The notes beneath the pieces were generated by a model. It worked only from the letters and a program-made list of their open reading frames with translations. It ran no database searches and was not told where the DNA came from. A program made the position numbers and the translations under genes. This document shows positions 13,197 through 25,309 of a stretch of DNA of 64,000 nucleotides, one piece after another. Origin of the DNA: Uranotaenia lowii. Taxonomy: Eukaryota; Arthropoda; Insecta; Diptera; Culicidae. The stretch lies in contig NC_073693.1 in the NCBI RefSeq assembly GCF_029784155.1, positions 28,498,343 through 28,562,342 of the forward strand, read 5' to 3'. Within the stretch, counting starts at the first letter, position 1. The number at the start of each line of letters is the position of its first letter.

Positions 13197-15055
13197 CAAA
13201 AATGACAAAAATGACAAAAATGACAAAAATGACAAAAATGACAAAAATGACAAAAATGACAAAAATGACAAAAATGACAAAAATGACAAAAATGACAAAA
13301 ATGACAAAAATGACAAAAATGACAAAAATGACAAAAATGACAAAAATGACAAAAATGACAAAAATGACAAAAATGACAAAAATGACAAAAATGACAAAAA
13401 TGACAAAAATGACAAAAATGACAAAAATGACATAAATGACAAAAATTACTAAAATGACAAAAATGACAAAAATGACAAAAATGACAAAAATGACAAAAAT
13501 GACAAAAATGACAAAAATGACAAAAATGACAAAAATGACAAAAATGACAAAACTGACAAAAATGACAAAAATGACAAAAATGACAAAAATGACAAAAATG
13601 ACAAAAATGACAAAAATGACAAAAATGACAAAAATGACAAAAATGATAAAAATGACAAAAATGACAAAAATGACAAAAATGACAAAAATGACAAAAATGA
13701 CAAAAATGACAAAAATGACAAAAATGACAAAAATGACAAAAATGACAAAAATGACAAAAATGACAAAAATGACAAAAATGACAAAAATGACAAAAATGAC
13801 AAAAATGACAAAAATGACAAAAATGACAAAAATGACAAAAATGACAAAAATGACAAAAATGACAAAAATGACAAAAATGACAAAAATGACAAAAATGACA
13901 AAAATGACAAAAATGACAAAAATGACAAAAATGACAAAAATGACAAAAATGACAAAAATGACAAAAATGACAAAAATGACAAAAATGACAAAAATGACAA
14001 AAATGACAAAAATGACAAAAATGACAAAAATGACAAAAATGACAAAAATGACAAAAATGACAAAAATGACAAAAATGACAAAAATGACAAAAATGACAAA
14101 AATGACAAAAATGACAAAAATGACAAAAATGACAAAAATGACAAAAATGACAAAAATGACAAAAATGACAAAAATGACAAAAATGACAAAAATGACAAAA
14201 ATGACAAAAATGACAAAAATGACAAAAATGACAAAAATGACAAAAATGACAAAAATGACAAAAATGACAAAAATGACAAAAATGACAAAAATGACAAAAA
14301 TGACAAAAATGACAAAAATGACAAAAATGACAAAAATGACAAAAATGACAAAAATGACAAAAATGACAAAAATGACAAAAATGACAAAAATGACAAAAAT
14401 GACAAAAATGACAAAAATGACAAAAATGACAAAAATGACAAAAATGACAAAAATGACAAAAATGACAAAAATGACAAAAATGACAAAAATGACAAAAATG
14501 ACAAAAATGACAAAAATGACAAAAATGACAAAAATGACAAAATGACAAAAATGACAAAAATGACAAAAATGACAAAAATGACAAAAATGACAAAAATGAC
14601 AAAAATGCAAAAATGACAAAAATGACAAAAATGACAAAAATGACAAAAATGACAAAAATGACAAAAATGACAAAAATGACAAAAATGACAAAAATGACAA
14701 AAATGACAAAAATGACAAAAATGACAAAAATGACAAAAATGACAAAAATGACAAAAATGACAAAAATGACAAAAATGACAAAAATGACAAAAATGACAAA
14801 AATGACAAAAATGACAAAAATGACAAAAATGACAAAAATGACAAAAATGACAAAAATGACAAAAATGACAAAAATGACAAAAATGACAAAAATGACAAAA
14901 ATGACAAAAATGACAAAAATGACAAAAATGACAAAAATGACAAAAATGACAAAAATGACAAAAATGACAAAAATTACAAAAATGACAAAAATGACAAAAA
15001 TGACAAAAATGACAAAAATGACAAAAATGACAAAAATGACAAAAATGACAAAATT
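13197..15055 (+). repeat. 9-bp satellite, TGACAAAAA variant
   Basis: About 1.86 kb of TGACAAAAA with few substitutions (for example near 13431-13451, 13553 and 13646) and a few single-base indels (near 14541 and 14607) that shift the phase. The 369-codon and 595-codon open frames here contain only 3-residue periods and are not genes. It ends in A-rich sequence at 15050-15065, directly against the inverted 11-bp satellite. Confidence 0.98.
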
Positions 15056-15065
15056 AAAAAAAAAT

Positions 15066-16133
15066 ATTAATCGTATCGTAATCGTATCGTAATCGTATCG
15101 TAATGGTATCGTAATTGTATCGTAATCGTATCGTAATCGTATCGTAATCGTATCGTAATCGTATCGTAATCGTATCGTAATCGTATCGTAATCGTATCGT
15201 AATCGTATCGTAAACGTATCGTAATTGTATCGTAATCGTATCGTAATCGTATCGTAATCGTATCGTAATCGTATCGTAACCGTATCGTAATCGTATCGTA
15301 ATCGTATCGTAATCGTATCGTAATCGTATCGTAATCGTATCGTAATCGCATCGTATCGTATCGTAATCGTATCGTAATCGTATCGTAATCGTATCGTAAT
15401 CGTATCGTAATCGTATCGTAATCGTATCGTAATCGTATCGTAATCGTATCGTAATCGTATCGTAATCGTATCGTAATCGTATCGTAATCGTATCGTAATC
15501 GTATCGTAATCGTATCGTAATCGTATCGTAATCGTATCGTTATCGTATCGTAATCGTATCGTAATCGTATCGTAATCGTATCGTAATCGTATCGTAATCG
15601 TATCGTAATCGTATCGTAATCGTATCGTAATCGTATCGTAATCGTATCGTAATCGTATCGTAATCGTATCGTAATCGTATCGTAATCGTATCGTAATCGT
15701 ATCGTAATCGTATCGTAATCGTATCGTAATTGTATCGTTATCGTATCGTAATCGTATCGTAATCGTATCGTAATCGTATCGTAATCGTATCGTAATCGTA
15801 TCGTAATCGTATCGTAATCGTATCGTAATCGTATCGTAATCGTATCGTAATCGTATCGTAATCGTATCGTAATCGTATCGTAATCGTATCGTAATCGTAT
15901 CGTAATCGTATCGTAATCGTATCGTAATCGTATCGTAATCGTATCGTAATCGTATCGTAATCGTATCGTAATCGTATCGTAATCGTATCGTAATCGTATC
16001 GTAATCGTATCGTAATCGTATCGTAATCGTATCGTAATTGTATCGTTATCGTATCGTAATCGTATCGTAATCGTATCGTAATCGTATCGTAATCGTATCG
16101 TAATCGTATCGTAATCGTATCGTAATCCTATGG
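15066..16133 (-). repeat. 11-bp satellite array, inverted relative to the 3.2-kb array
   Basis: The unit on this strand is TAATCGTATCG, the complement of CGATACGATTA, so it is the ATTACGATACG variant of the array at 3188-4785 in opposite orientation. Substitutions are scattered, and there is one shortened unit near 15346-15356. A 367-codon minus frame runs through it with an 11-residue period because 33 bp is three units. This is a satellite translation, not a protein. Confidence 0.97.
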
Positions 16134-18052
16134 TTATCGTCAAAATATTAAAATATTGAAATATATACATATATATTGAATATGAAAATTTTTTTTACAA
16201 GGCACAATCGATAATAAAAAAATACTCTGAAATGAATTACTTTCTGCATTTATATAAAATTGTTTGAGAAAAAACTTCATACTATACTGTTGCAGCAACA
16301 TATTTCATAGCATTAAAAACAAATCTCTGCCGTGGTTCGATCTTAAATTTTATGTGATTGGTGGCCATCCGCGGAAATCTTTTCATTGGCCTTCCAAAAC
16401 TTAAACAATCATATCTTACTAGTTTCCAAGAATCGCTGAACCAGTTCACTGGAATTGCATTCTATCTCAGCGTAAGCTCACCAAAAATAAGATCCAGATC
16501 ATCGGGAAGCGTGCACACTCGCTTAAAAGTTTCAGCAAAGTATCAACCTTTTACATCATCCGCTCTCGCCTTGATTTCAGTTCATAAATCAAGAACAATA
16601 AAATATCTACACTGGCTGGTAGTGTACTAACTGTAAAGCACATACACGCGAGAGTGCACGCGATCAGTAGTGTTTTTCGGAAAAGCTGCAGCAGCAGCAG
16701 CATCGGTTTTATTTCTAGGAGATATGAACGGGAGGAAACGATTCGGATTTTTATGTTCAATCCACTCTTGGCTCATACATATAGGGTAGGTACTTCTGCC
16801 GGCCAACAAAACACTGTTGAGAAAAGTTGTGTGTGCATCGTCCGGACCAGATTTTCAAAAGTTGATGGCGCTCACTACCGAAAAACATTTTAGGAACAAG
16901 CGCGCTCCGGATTCGGTTCGTAAAATAAACTCAATAGTTTATCGAAGAAACTCCGATAGTCATGGATGCTGCGTCCCCCTTCTTTTCTCCTCAAATCGTT
17001 ACACTTCTTTCGGACCACCTCCCAAGGCCCTGGTTGCTGATTGAACACATTGTGAAGTGCTTTGTGCCTGTGTGTATGTGCATGAACATGGCGAAAGAGC
17101 TGATTGGAAAAATCAAGCGACTCTGTTCGAGCCACCCTTCGTTTCCATCTTACGTGAGAGCAAGTTGCATTTGGGAGGGGTATGGTTGATGCACACAAGT
17201 TGAATTTAGATAATTTTTATGGAGCTTTCCAGCTGACTAAGCTGAAACTACATCGACGGAACCACTTCTTGAGCATGGAATGGATAGTTCTGACCATTTT
17301 TGAAAAATTGTTTTAAAAGAATGTTATGTTCCTGAATCATAACCTTGGGAGCTGAAATTGTTTCTTGGTCAGCCAGAACTTTTGTCATGACGGCATAGGT
17401 ATGATAAATTGGCGCTGGGTTCACTATATTGGTGTACAACTGCCGTGAGTAAACGTGGGAGGGGACGACAAAATAAAAATCATGAAAATTATTTCAAAAT
17501 TCTCGAAATTGACAAAAATGAAATAGTTGAAAAATTGTCCTAATTGACAAAATTGACAATATGGAACAAAGTGACAATGCACAGTGGTCCAGGACGGAAT
17601 TTTATCGTGACAAAATTAATTACGAAGATACTATAGTAGAAAAATAATGTCTTCAGAAAAAATGCTCATCAAACCATGTGCTTTAAAAATCTCAAATCAA
17701 ATATTTGAATGTGATTTACACATAAAAACTTTTTTCAGTGAACAGATTGAACCTAATTGTCCTCTACAAAGTTGTAGCCAAATGCTTTGAGGCAACTTTA
17801 TCCTAGACACTATTTACATATGACGTTTAGTAAGCGAGTTATGATTTTTTTCAATATTAAAATGTTAGAGTGTATCGAAAAAAAAACAGTATTCTGGCTC
17901 TAACTTATGTGAATTAACTCATACAATAAAATTGTTTTCTAATGAATAAAAATATACACATTTTTTTTCTCAGAGCGCAAACTTGTATCTGGAGGTGATC
18001 ATTAATTATAAGGGATTTTATAGCAAAAACTTGTACTTTTTAACTGTCATAT
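16134..18052. other. Mixed AT-rich and GC-richer sequence, no recognised gene
   Basis: The 16330-17240 part is GC-richer, with overlapping frames of 60-100 codons on both strands and a short GCAGCAGCAGCAGC run near 16687. None resembles a known protein. Weak TTGACAAAA-like units appear at 17505-17575, perhaps a remnant of the 9-bp family. The rest to 18052 is AT-rich. Host 5' or regulatory sequence is possible but not shown. Confidence 0.4.
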
Positions 18053-20713
18053 GGGGATTTTTTTTTATTATCTGACGGGTTTGCGCCGGGGGTCTTCAGA
18101 TTTTCCCCAAAATTGAAAATTTGGTTCATTTTTGCGACTTAAAAACACATGTATTTTTTCAGATTTCTAACATTTTTATTTTTTGAGTTAGCTTCGGTTA
18201 GATTTTTTTGTAAATAAAAAATAACCATTTTTCAAAGCTACATAACTCTGTTGTTTCTCAACGGAAATTATAACATAGCACATCAAAATGCATTGAAATT
18301 TTATCAGCTTTCCAAATAGAATAGTTGAAAAAAATTAAATAATGACCTTCAACATGAAAAGTTGTAAATAAACTTTAAATGGCGTCTAAAAGTACCGTCT
18401 GCACCACCGAATATTTTGCAATAAATACCATTGTGTAGCTCGATTTATGATGCAACTTTCATCTGAAGACACCAAAGTGGGCCATTAACACCTTGAAGAG
18501 TTATGGAAGAAGTAATGACAATAAATCTCTTTTTTTGCATCGAAAACAAAAAATGGTCGAACAACTGCACTCACATATGGAGATAGCAAGCACTTCTAAC
18601 AACATGGAAACAAAAGAACTTATCAAAGCCGGTAAAAAAACACTATTTTTTCGTCATTTTCAGACTGCCCCTACCCGCATAACAGTCCCATATGAATTTT
18701 CGTCATTTTAGGTAAACATAAGGCTTCAACATAAAAGAGGTTTTGTTCTAGAAATTTCGAAAAAAAATATCAATTCGTGGCTGTCCTATATAAAATATAC
18801 CTGAATAACAGTCCCATATGTGAAATACCACGGATTTGGTTACTTTTCAATGTTTCTCTCGGCGAAATAGTCTTTGGTTTATTGCTTTGAATCATTTAAA
18901 TATTTTTTTAACTCACTTGATGTCGAATGATGCACACTAGTTTTCGAAGGCAGGTCTGAATTTCTTAGGAATGACTTCCTGAGCGAAAAACTATCGGATG
19001 CAATAAAAAATCGTAAAAAGATTCAAATTTCAACAATGTGGAATTCATGATATTTTTTTGCAAAAGTATGTTTCTTTTTCTGACAATTGCATTTAGAATT
19101 TCAAAAATGATCAAATTTAAGTCTTAGAAAGTAGCTTGGTGAGATAAATATATGTTGTAAGGGACTGTCATGCTAGTAGATTCGAAAAAGGTTTCAAATA
19201 TGACCGATTAACAGTCCCATAATGAAAAAAAATGGTGCTCTCGACCTTACCAATAACCTAATTTCGAAAATTTAAGGTCTAACTATTTATTATGATAACC
19301 TAGAAACGATTTTCGTTTATGCTGAAAGTGGTGGTCACAATTTAAAAATATATTCCAAAACAGAAAAAGCTGATTGTCTCGCTTGCTTATTTTTGTATAT
19401 GGGACTGTTATGAAAAAAGGGGCGGTAGATTGTTGCAGTTTAACTGACTTCATATTATATCCAAAAATCTATTAACGTATTCGTTTATACCCAGTTTTGC
19501 ACCAGGTCACAACAAGTTATGCACATCTTACTGTCATTTTAAGAAGTTTATGCGCTAAGTTTTGCATCCGTAATTCCCCAGATTTGATTTAAAATGGACG
19601 GTGGAACACTGAAGATTCGTGTGTGAGCGATCGAGGTAGCAAAACACTGACGACGAATTATGTTTGTTCTAGTATGGTAAACCTCAAAACTGAGCGAATG
19701 TAGAAAACGAATACGGTAAAAGTATCATATTTTCATCATTTTACAGCCTGGGCTGGCCATACTGAGCTCTTTGATTATAATCAACATTTGTGCCACTTTC
19801 TCATTCTTTTTTGATCAATGGGAAAGGATTTTGGTGCCCACTGCTTAGCTCCCGATATAAAAACTATGTAAAGCACGTCTATATTTCATTTTTTTAATCA
19901 CATTTTTGTGATCCCAAACACAGGGACTGAACCTTCTACTATTGGCATTGATGCTTCACAATGATCTATGATCGAAAAATTAATAAGTTACATAGTATAT
20001 GACCAGGTTGTAAAAGCAACATTCCCATTATTAGTTATATCACTTAAACAATACGATACTCAGAATTTTGGTTAAAATTTAAAGTCAGTTTTGCTGCAAA
20101 CACTCTACAAAGCACGAAAAAGTAGTGTTTTTTACCTGCTTTGGTAAGTTCTTTTGTTTCCATGTTGTTAGAAGTGCTTGCTATCTCCATATGTGAGTGC
20201 AGTTGTTCGACCATTGTTTGTTTTCGATGCAAAAAAAGAGATTTATTGTCATTACTTCTTCCATAACTCTTCAAGGTGTTAATGGCCCACTTTGGTGTCT
20301 TCAGATGAAAGTTGCATCATAAATCGAGCTACACAATGGTATTTTTTGCAAAATATTCGGTGGTGCAGACGGTACTTTTAGACGCAATTTAAAGTTTATT
20401 TACAACTTTTCATGTTGAAGGTCATTTTTTAATTTTTTTCTACTATTCTATTTGGAAAGCTGATAAAATTTCAATGCATTTTGATGTGCTATTTTATAAT
20501 TTCCGTTGAGAAACAACAGAGTTATGTAGCTTTGAAAAATGGTTATTTTTTATTTACAAAAAAATCTAACCGAAGCTAACTCAAAAAATAAAAATGTTAG
20601 AAATCTGAAAAAATACATGTGTTTTTAAGTCGCAAAAATGAACCAAATTTTTAATTTTGGGGAAAATCTGAAGACCCCCGGCGCAAATTGTCAGATAATA
20701 AAAAAAAATCCCC
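18053..20713 (-). mobile_element. Long-TIR DNA element, copy 2 (full length, non-autonomous)
   Basis: A 2.66-kb element starting GGGGATTTTTTTT and ending with the complement, AAATCCCC. The target duplication is a perfect ATAT (18049-18052 and 20714-20717). The inverted arms are about 600 bp each (18053-18653 and 20115-20713) and nearly identical. The 1.46-kb centre has no long open frame, so a transposase would have to come from elsewhere. The centre carries several AACAGTCCCATA motifs in both orientations. Judged by its centre, it lies in the opposite orientation to copies 1 and 3. Elements of this length with long arms resemble foldback elements; the superfamily is unknown. Confidence 0.93.
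18493..18633 (+). other. 47-codon open frame conserved in the TIR arms
   Basis: This frame begins MKSYGRSNDNKSLF and ends NNMETKELIKAG. It recurs, in mirrored orientation, in the other arm of this element (ending at 20274, minus) and in arms of copies 1 and 3 (9061 minus, 22202 plus, 24869 minus). The last codons are followed by G|GTAAAA, which resembles a splice donor. It may be a relic first exon of an ancestral transposase. Differences between copies mostly change the amino acid, so there is no sign of selection on the protein. Function unknown. Confidence 0.35.
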
Positions 20714-21761
20714 ATATTTCAGATTTGTGTAAACCAAATTATTTTATTACGTTACGGCATTATTAAGTTCAAATATCAAATATTTGATTGTGAAGTTTTG
20801 GGAGATAGATTATGTTTTAAACTAAAGAAAAAAAATCCAAAATTTGTAAATTTTCATTAAAAATTCACACATTTGAAGACCCTGAGAATGAGAACATCCC
20901 CATTTCTCGTGCAAAAGTAAAATTTTCATCGCTTTGTTATCGGCACTGAATCCATTGCGATGCTTAAATAAGTGATTAAGCATGTATAGTCAATTTTTTT
21001 TAAAGTGAAAAATGACTTTTTTTATTTTTATTATTTTTGAAATTTTACCTCTTTCCCTCTTCACGCCATAGAGTATTTCCTGAGACAGATGGTAGTAGGG
21101 TAGCTTTTTGTTTTTGTTTTGAAAAATGTAAACACCTACTGGTTGCCATTTTGAACTTGGAAGAATAGCACTGTTCAATTATTTCTTCAAAAGAAATTAT
21201 TTTTTCAAATTAACATTACATAACATCAACATTACCTTCAAAGTATTTCTGTCTACAATTATATAATTTTAATCAGATTAAAAAATTTAAAATTTTGCAT
21301 AACCATTACTATAGCACCGCAAATTTCCTTTTGTTACCATCCGACCATTAAACATGCGTAGTGTTGTTGTTATTTTTACCCTACCACCAGGTGCCGAAAT
21401 TTGTAAACATGAGAAATCAGCTGTTCGTTTGACAAGTGGGGAAATGCCTTATACGTTGCGCTCCATTTGTTTACATGAAAAAACCTGTGCGCGCAGCAGG
21501 GATGCCAGGTGGTCTTCTTTTTTTTCAAAAATTAGGACACACTGATGAAAAAGATAATAATTTTCAAGCACACCAATTTTTCTCCTTAAATTGCATAAAT
21601 GAAGGCGACACAAAGGTAGTGTAAACGCCTTAATTTATTCAACGGAGGCACGCAGAATCTCGGCTGGCTTGCAGTTTATATGAAAAAAAAACACCATTAA
21701 AAAATATTTGAACAAATGATTAATCATCGGTTGATGGGTTAAAATATTTTATTTTAGATTT
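20714..21761. other. AT-rich sequence between two long-TIR elements
   Basis: About 1 kb separates copy 2 from copy 3. Short frames of 60-63 codons are present at 20990-21178 (minus) and 21354-21624 (plus), with no recognised motif. The part at 21350-21530 is less AT-rich. No RNA gene or repeat recognised. Confidence 0.5.
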
Positions 21762-22475
21762 GGGGATTTTTTTTTATTATCTGACAATTTGCGCCGGGGG
21801 TCTTTAGATTTTCCCCAAAATTGAAAATTTGGTTCATTTTTGCGACTTAAAAACACATGTATTTTTTCAGATTTCTAACATTTTTATTTTTTGAGTTAGC
21901 TTCGGTTAGATTTTTTTGTCAATAAAAAATAACCATTTTTCAAAGCTACATAACTCTGTTATTTTTCAACGGAAATTATAAAATAGCACATCAAAATGCA
22001 TTGAAATTTTACCAGCTTTCCAAATAAAATAGTTGAAAAAAAAATAATTAAAGACCTTCAACATGAAAAGTTGAAAATGAACTTGAAATGGCGTCTAAAA
22101 GTACCGTTTGCACCATCGAATATTTTGCAAAAAATACCATTAAATAGCTCAATTTATGATGCAACTTTCATCTGAAGACACCAAAGTGGGCCATCAACTC
22201 CTTGAAGAGTTATGAAAGAAATAATGACGATAAATCTCTCTTTTTGCGACGAAAACAAACAATGGTCGAACAACTGCACTCACATATGGAGATAGCAAGC
22301 ACTTCTAACAACATGGAAACAAAAGAACTTACCAAAGCAGGTAACAACACTACTTTTTTTTTTTTTTATTTATTTATTAATGCTCAGCTCATAGTTTACG
22401 GCTATATGCATATCTTAAAACTAAATATATAAATCAGTGTTACATTGTAAATATTTACATAAAATTACAAGCTAA

Positions 22476-22884
22476 TTACAATTCTTTATAAATATCAATT
22501 TCTTTTAAAAATTTAAAAAGATTTTTCAGTTCAATATTTGTTGGTTTTACAATATTACTAACATTTATGGAATATTTCCTTCTAATATTTTCATGTTTCT
22601 TACATTCTTCTAAAATGTGTTTGACTGTTATATCAGTGTTACAAAAATTGCATTGGGGTGGATTTTCACGTTTCATGTAATAAGTGTGTGTGTATCTGGT
22701 GTGACCTATTCTCAATCTTGTTAAAATGATACTTTCTTTACGACTAATGTGTGTAGGGTGGTCTGTTTGAGTAACTGTTTCTTTAATGTTTTTAAGTTTA
22801 TTTGTTGTAAGACTATCCCACTCTTTTTGCCACTCACAATTTACGACTGATTTAATTTCTTTTATAAAACTAAAGTAGTTGGAT
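22476..22884 (-). pseudogene. C-terminal Cys-His motif region of the same ORF2
   Basis: This is the continuation of ORF2 in a different frame from the RNase H part. It is open from about 22884 to the stop at 22476. It contains KEWDSL, then RLRIGHTRYTHTYYM, then a CX2CX7HX4C motif (CNFC...H...C), the arrangement found at the ORF2 C-terminus of many insect non-LTR elements. The motif is intact, but the protein is broken by the frameshift and by loss of everything upstream. Confidence 0.88.
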
Positions 22885-23218
22885 TCATGATTTGAATATC
22901 TGGATTTTTTGCGGATTTCGCTAAAGCGTCAACTCTTTCATTCCCTCTTATACCTATGTGACTAGGTATCCATATAAAAGCAATTTCGTGGTGAACTTTA
23001 TTGATTATGTCATGAATGTCATTAATAATTGAATTTGGGCTATACACGTCCTTAATTGCTTGTAGAGCACTGAGAGAGTCGCAAGCAATCAAAAATTTAC
23101 CAAGAATATCTTGTGTTTCGATCATTTTAAGAGCATTTTTTATAGCTACAAGTTCTGAAGTAAAAACAGAAGTAAAAGAGGGTAACCTAACAACTATCTC
23201 TTGTCCTAATCCAAAGGC
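22862..23218 (-). pseudogene. RNase H domain fragment of a non-LTR retrotransposon ORF2
   Basis: The frame is open from the truncation point to a stop at 22862 and reads without an initiation codon. It shows three RNase H signatures in order: TSELVAI with the catalytic Glu, CDSLSALQAI with a catalytic Asp, and IWIPSHIGIRGNERVDALAK with the conserved His and last catalytic Asp. The first catalytic Asp, normally in a (T/S)DGS-type strand, lies upstream of the truncation and is missing, so the fragment cannot be active. A frameshift near 22870-22890 separates it from the zinc-motif frame downstream. Confidence 0.9.
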
Positions 23219-25309
23219 TGAACACTACTTTTTCGTGCTTTGCAAAGTGTTTGCAGCATAACTGACTTTAAATTTTAACCAAAATTCTTAGTTTCGTATT
23301 GTTAATGTGATATAACAAATAATGGAAATGTTGCTTTTACAACCTGGTCATATGCTATATAACTTATTAACTTTTCGATCAAAGCTCATTGAGAAGCATA
23401 ATCAATGCCAATAGTAGAAGGTTCAGTCCCTGTGTTTGGGATCACAAAAATGTGATTAAAAAATGAAATATAGACGTGCTTTACATAGTTTTTATATCGG
23501 GAGCTAAGCACTGGACACCAAAATCCTTTCCCATTGATCAAAAACAAAGAGTGTGGCACAAATGTAGAAATAATCGAAGAGCTCAGTATGGCCAGTCCAG
23601 GCTGTAAAAAGCATCATTCCCATTGTAGGTAATATGACATTGAAAATATGATACCTTTACCGTATTCGTTTTCTCCATTCGCCCAGTTTTGAGGTTTACC
23701 ATACTAGAACGAACATAATTCGTCGTCAGTGTTTTGCTATCTCGATCGCTCACAAACGAATCTTCAGTGTTCCACCGTTCATTTTAAATCAAATCTGGGA
23801 AATTACGGATGCAAAACTGAGCGCATAAACTTCTAAAAATGACAGCAATATTTGCAAAACTTGTTGTGACCTGGTGCAAAACAGGGGTATAAACGAATAC
23901 GTATTTAGATTTTTGGATGTAACATGAAGTCAGTTTAGCTGCAACACTCTACCGCCCCTACTTTCATAACAGTCCCATATACAAAAACAAGCAAGCGAGA
24001 AAATCAGCTTTTCTTGTTTTGGAATACATGTGATCACCACTTTCGGCATAAACGAAAATCGTTTCTAGGTTGTTATAATAAATCGTAAGACCTGAAATTT
24101 TTGAAATTGGGCTATTGGTAAGGTCGAGAGCATCATTTTTATTCATTATGGGACTGTTCATCGACCATATTTGAAACCTTTTTCAAATCTACTCGCATAA
24201 CAGTCCCATACAGAATATTTTTTTCTCACCAGCCTACTTTCTAAGAATTAAATTTGATCATTTTTGAACTTCTAAATGCAATTTTCAGAAAAAGAAACAT
24301 ACAAAGTATCGTAAAGTCCACATTGTAAGTTGAATCGTTTTACGATATTTGATTGCATCCGATAGTTTTTCGCTCAGGAAGTCATTCCTAAGGAAGTCAG
24401 ACCTGCCTTCGAAAACTCGTGTGCATCATTCGACATCAAGTGAGTTAAATTTTTTTAAATGATTCAAAGCAATGAATCAAAGACTATTTCGCCGAAAGAA
24501 GCATTGAAAAGTAACCAAATCCATGGTATTTCACATATGCAACTGTTATTCGGGTATATTTCATATAGGACAACCACAAATTGATATTTTTTTCGAAATT
24601 TGTAGAACAAAACCTGTTTTTTAGTGTTTTATTTCGAATCCCTATGTTGACCTAAAATGACGAAAATTAATATAGGACTGTTATGCGAGTAGGGGCAGTC
24701 TACAAAGCACAAACAAATAGTGTTTTATACCTGCTTTGATAAGTTCTTTTGTTTCCATGTTGTTAGATGTGCGCGCTATCTCCATATGTGAGTGCAGTTG
24801 TTCAACCATTGTTTGTTTCCGATGCAAAAAAAGAGATTTGTTGTCATTATTTCTTTCATAACTCTTCAAGGAGTTGATGGCCCACTTTGGTGTCTTCAGA
24901 TGAAAATTGCATCATAAATCGAGCTATTCAATGGTATTTTTTGCAAAATATTCGGTGGTGCAGACGGTACTTTTAGACACCATTTAAAGTTTATTTTCAA
25001 CTTTTCATATTGAAGGTCTTTTTTTATTTTCTTTTAACTATTTTATTTGGAAAGCTGGTGAAATTTCAATGCATTTTGATGTGCTATTTTATAATTTCCG
25101 TTGAAAAATAACAGAGTTATGTAGCTTTGAAAAATGGTTATTTTTTATTGACAAAAAAATCTAACCGAAGCTAACTCAAAAAATAAAAATGTTAGAAATC
25201 TGAAAAAATACATGTGTTTTTAAGTCGCAAAAATGAACCAAATTTTCAATTTTGGGGAAAATCTGAAGACCCCCGGCGCAAACTCGTCAGGTAATAAAAA
25301 AAAATCCCC

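Larger units (their letters stand above)
22359..23220 (-). mobile_element. 5'-truncated non-LTR retrotransposon (RNase H-bearing)
   Basis: An 862-bp insertion within the left arm of long-TIR copy 3, flanked by the perfect 13-bp duplication AACACTACTTTTT (22346-22358 and 23221-23233). On the minus strand it ends in a TAAA-rich, poly(A) tail. It keeps only the 3' end of ORF2: part of an RNase H domain, then a C-terminal cysteine-histidine motif. An RNase H domain downstream of reverse transcriptase is typical of I-group and related insect non-LTR elements. The 5' truncation and A-rich tail fit target-primed reverse transcription. Confidence 0.93.
21762..25309 (+). mobile_element. Long-TIR DNA element, copy 3 (interrupted by a retrotransposon)
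   Basis: The ends GGGGATTT... and ...AAATCCCC are flanked by a perfect ATTT duplication (21758-21761 and 25310-25313). Subtracting the 862-bp retrotransposon insertion and its 13-bp duplication leaves about 2.67 kb, matching copy 2. The centre matches copy 2 in reverse and carries the same AACAGTCCCATA-type motifs near 23968, 24145, 24198, 24535 and 24672. No transposase frame is present. Confidence 0.93.

Noticed and set aside
10604..15092. Lys/Thr/Met- and Phe/Cys-rich frames as silk-like or antifreeze-like proteins
   Set aside because: Same period-3 artefact of the TTACAAAAA and TGACAAAAA arrays, open on both strands.
15067..16170. 367-codon frame with an 11-residue period as a repeat protein
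   Set aside because: Eleven residues equal three 11-bp satellite units, and the frame is simply free of stops. The repeat matches the non-coding array at 3.2-4.8 kb.
22862..23125. RNase H as a host enzyme gene
   Set aside because: Flanking target duplication, A-tail, Cys-His C-terminus, truncation and frameshift identify it as a retrotransposon fragment.
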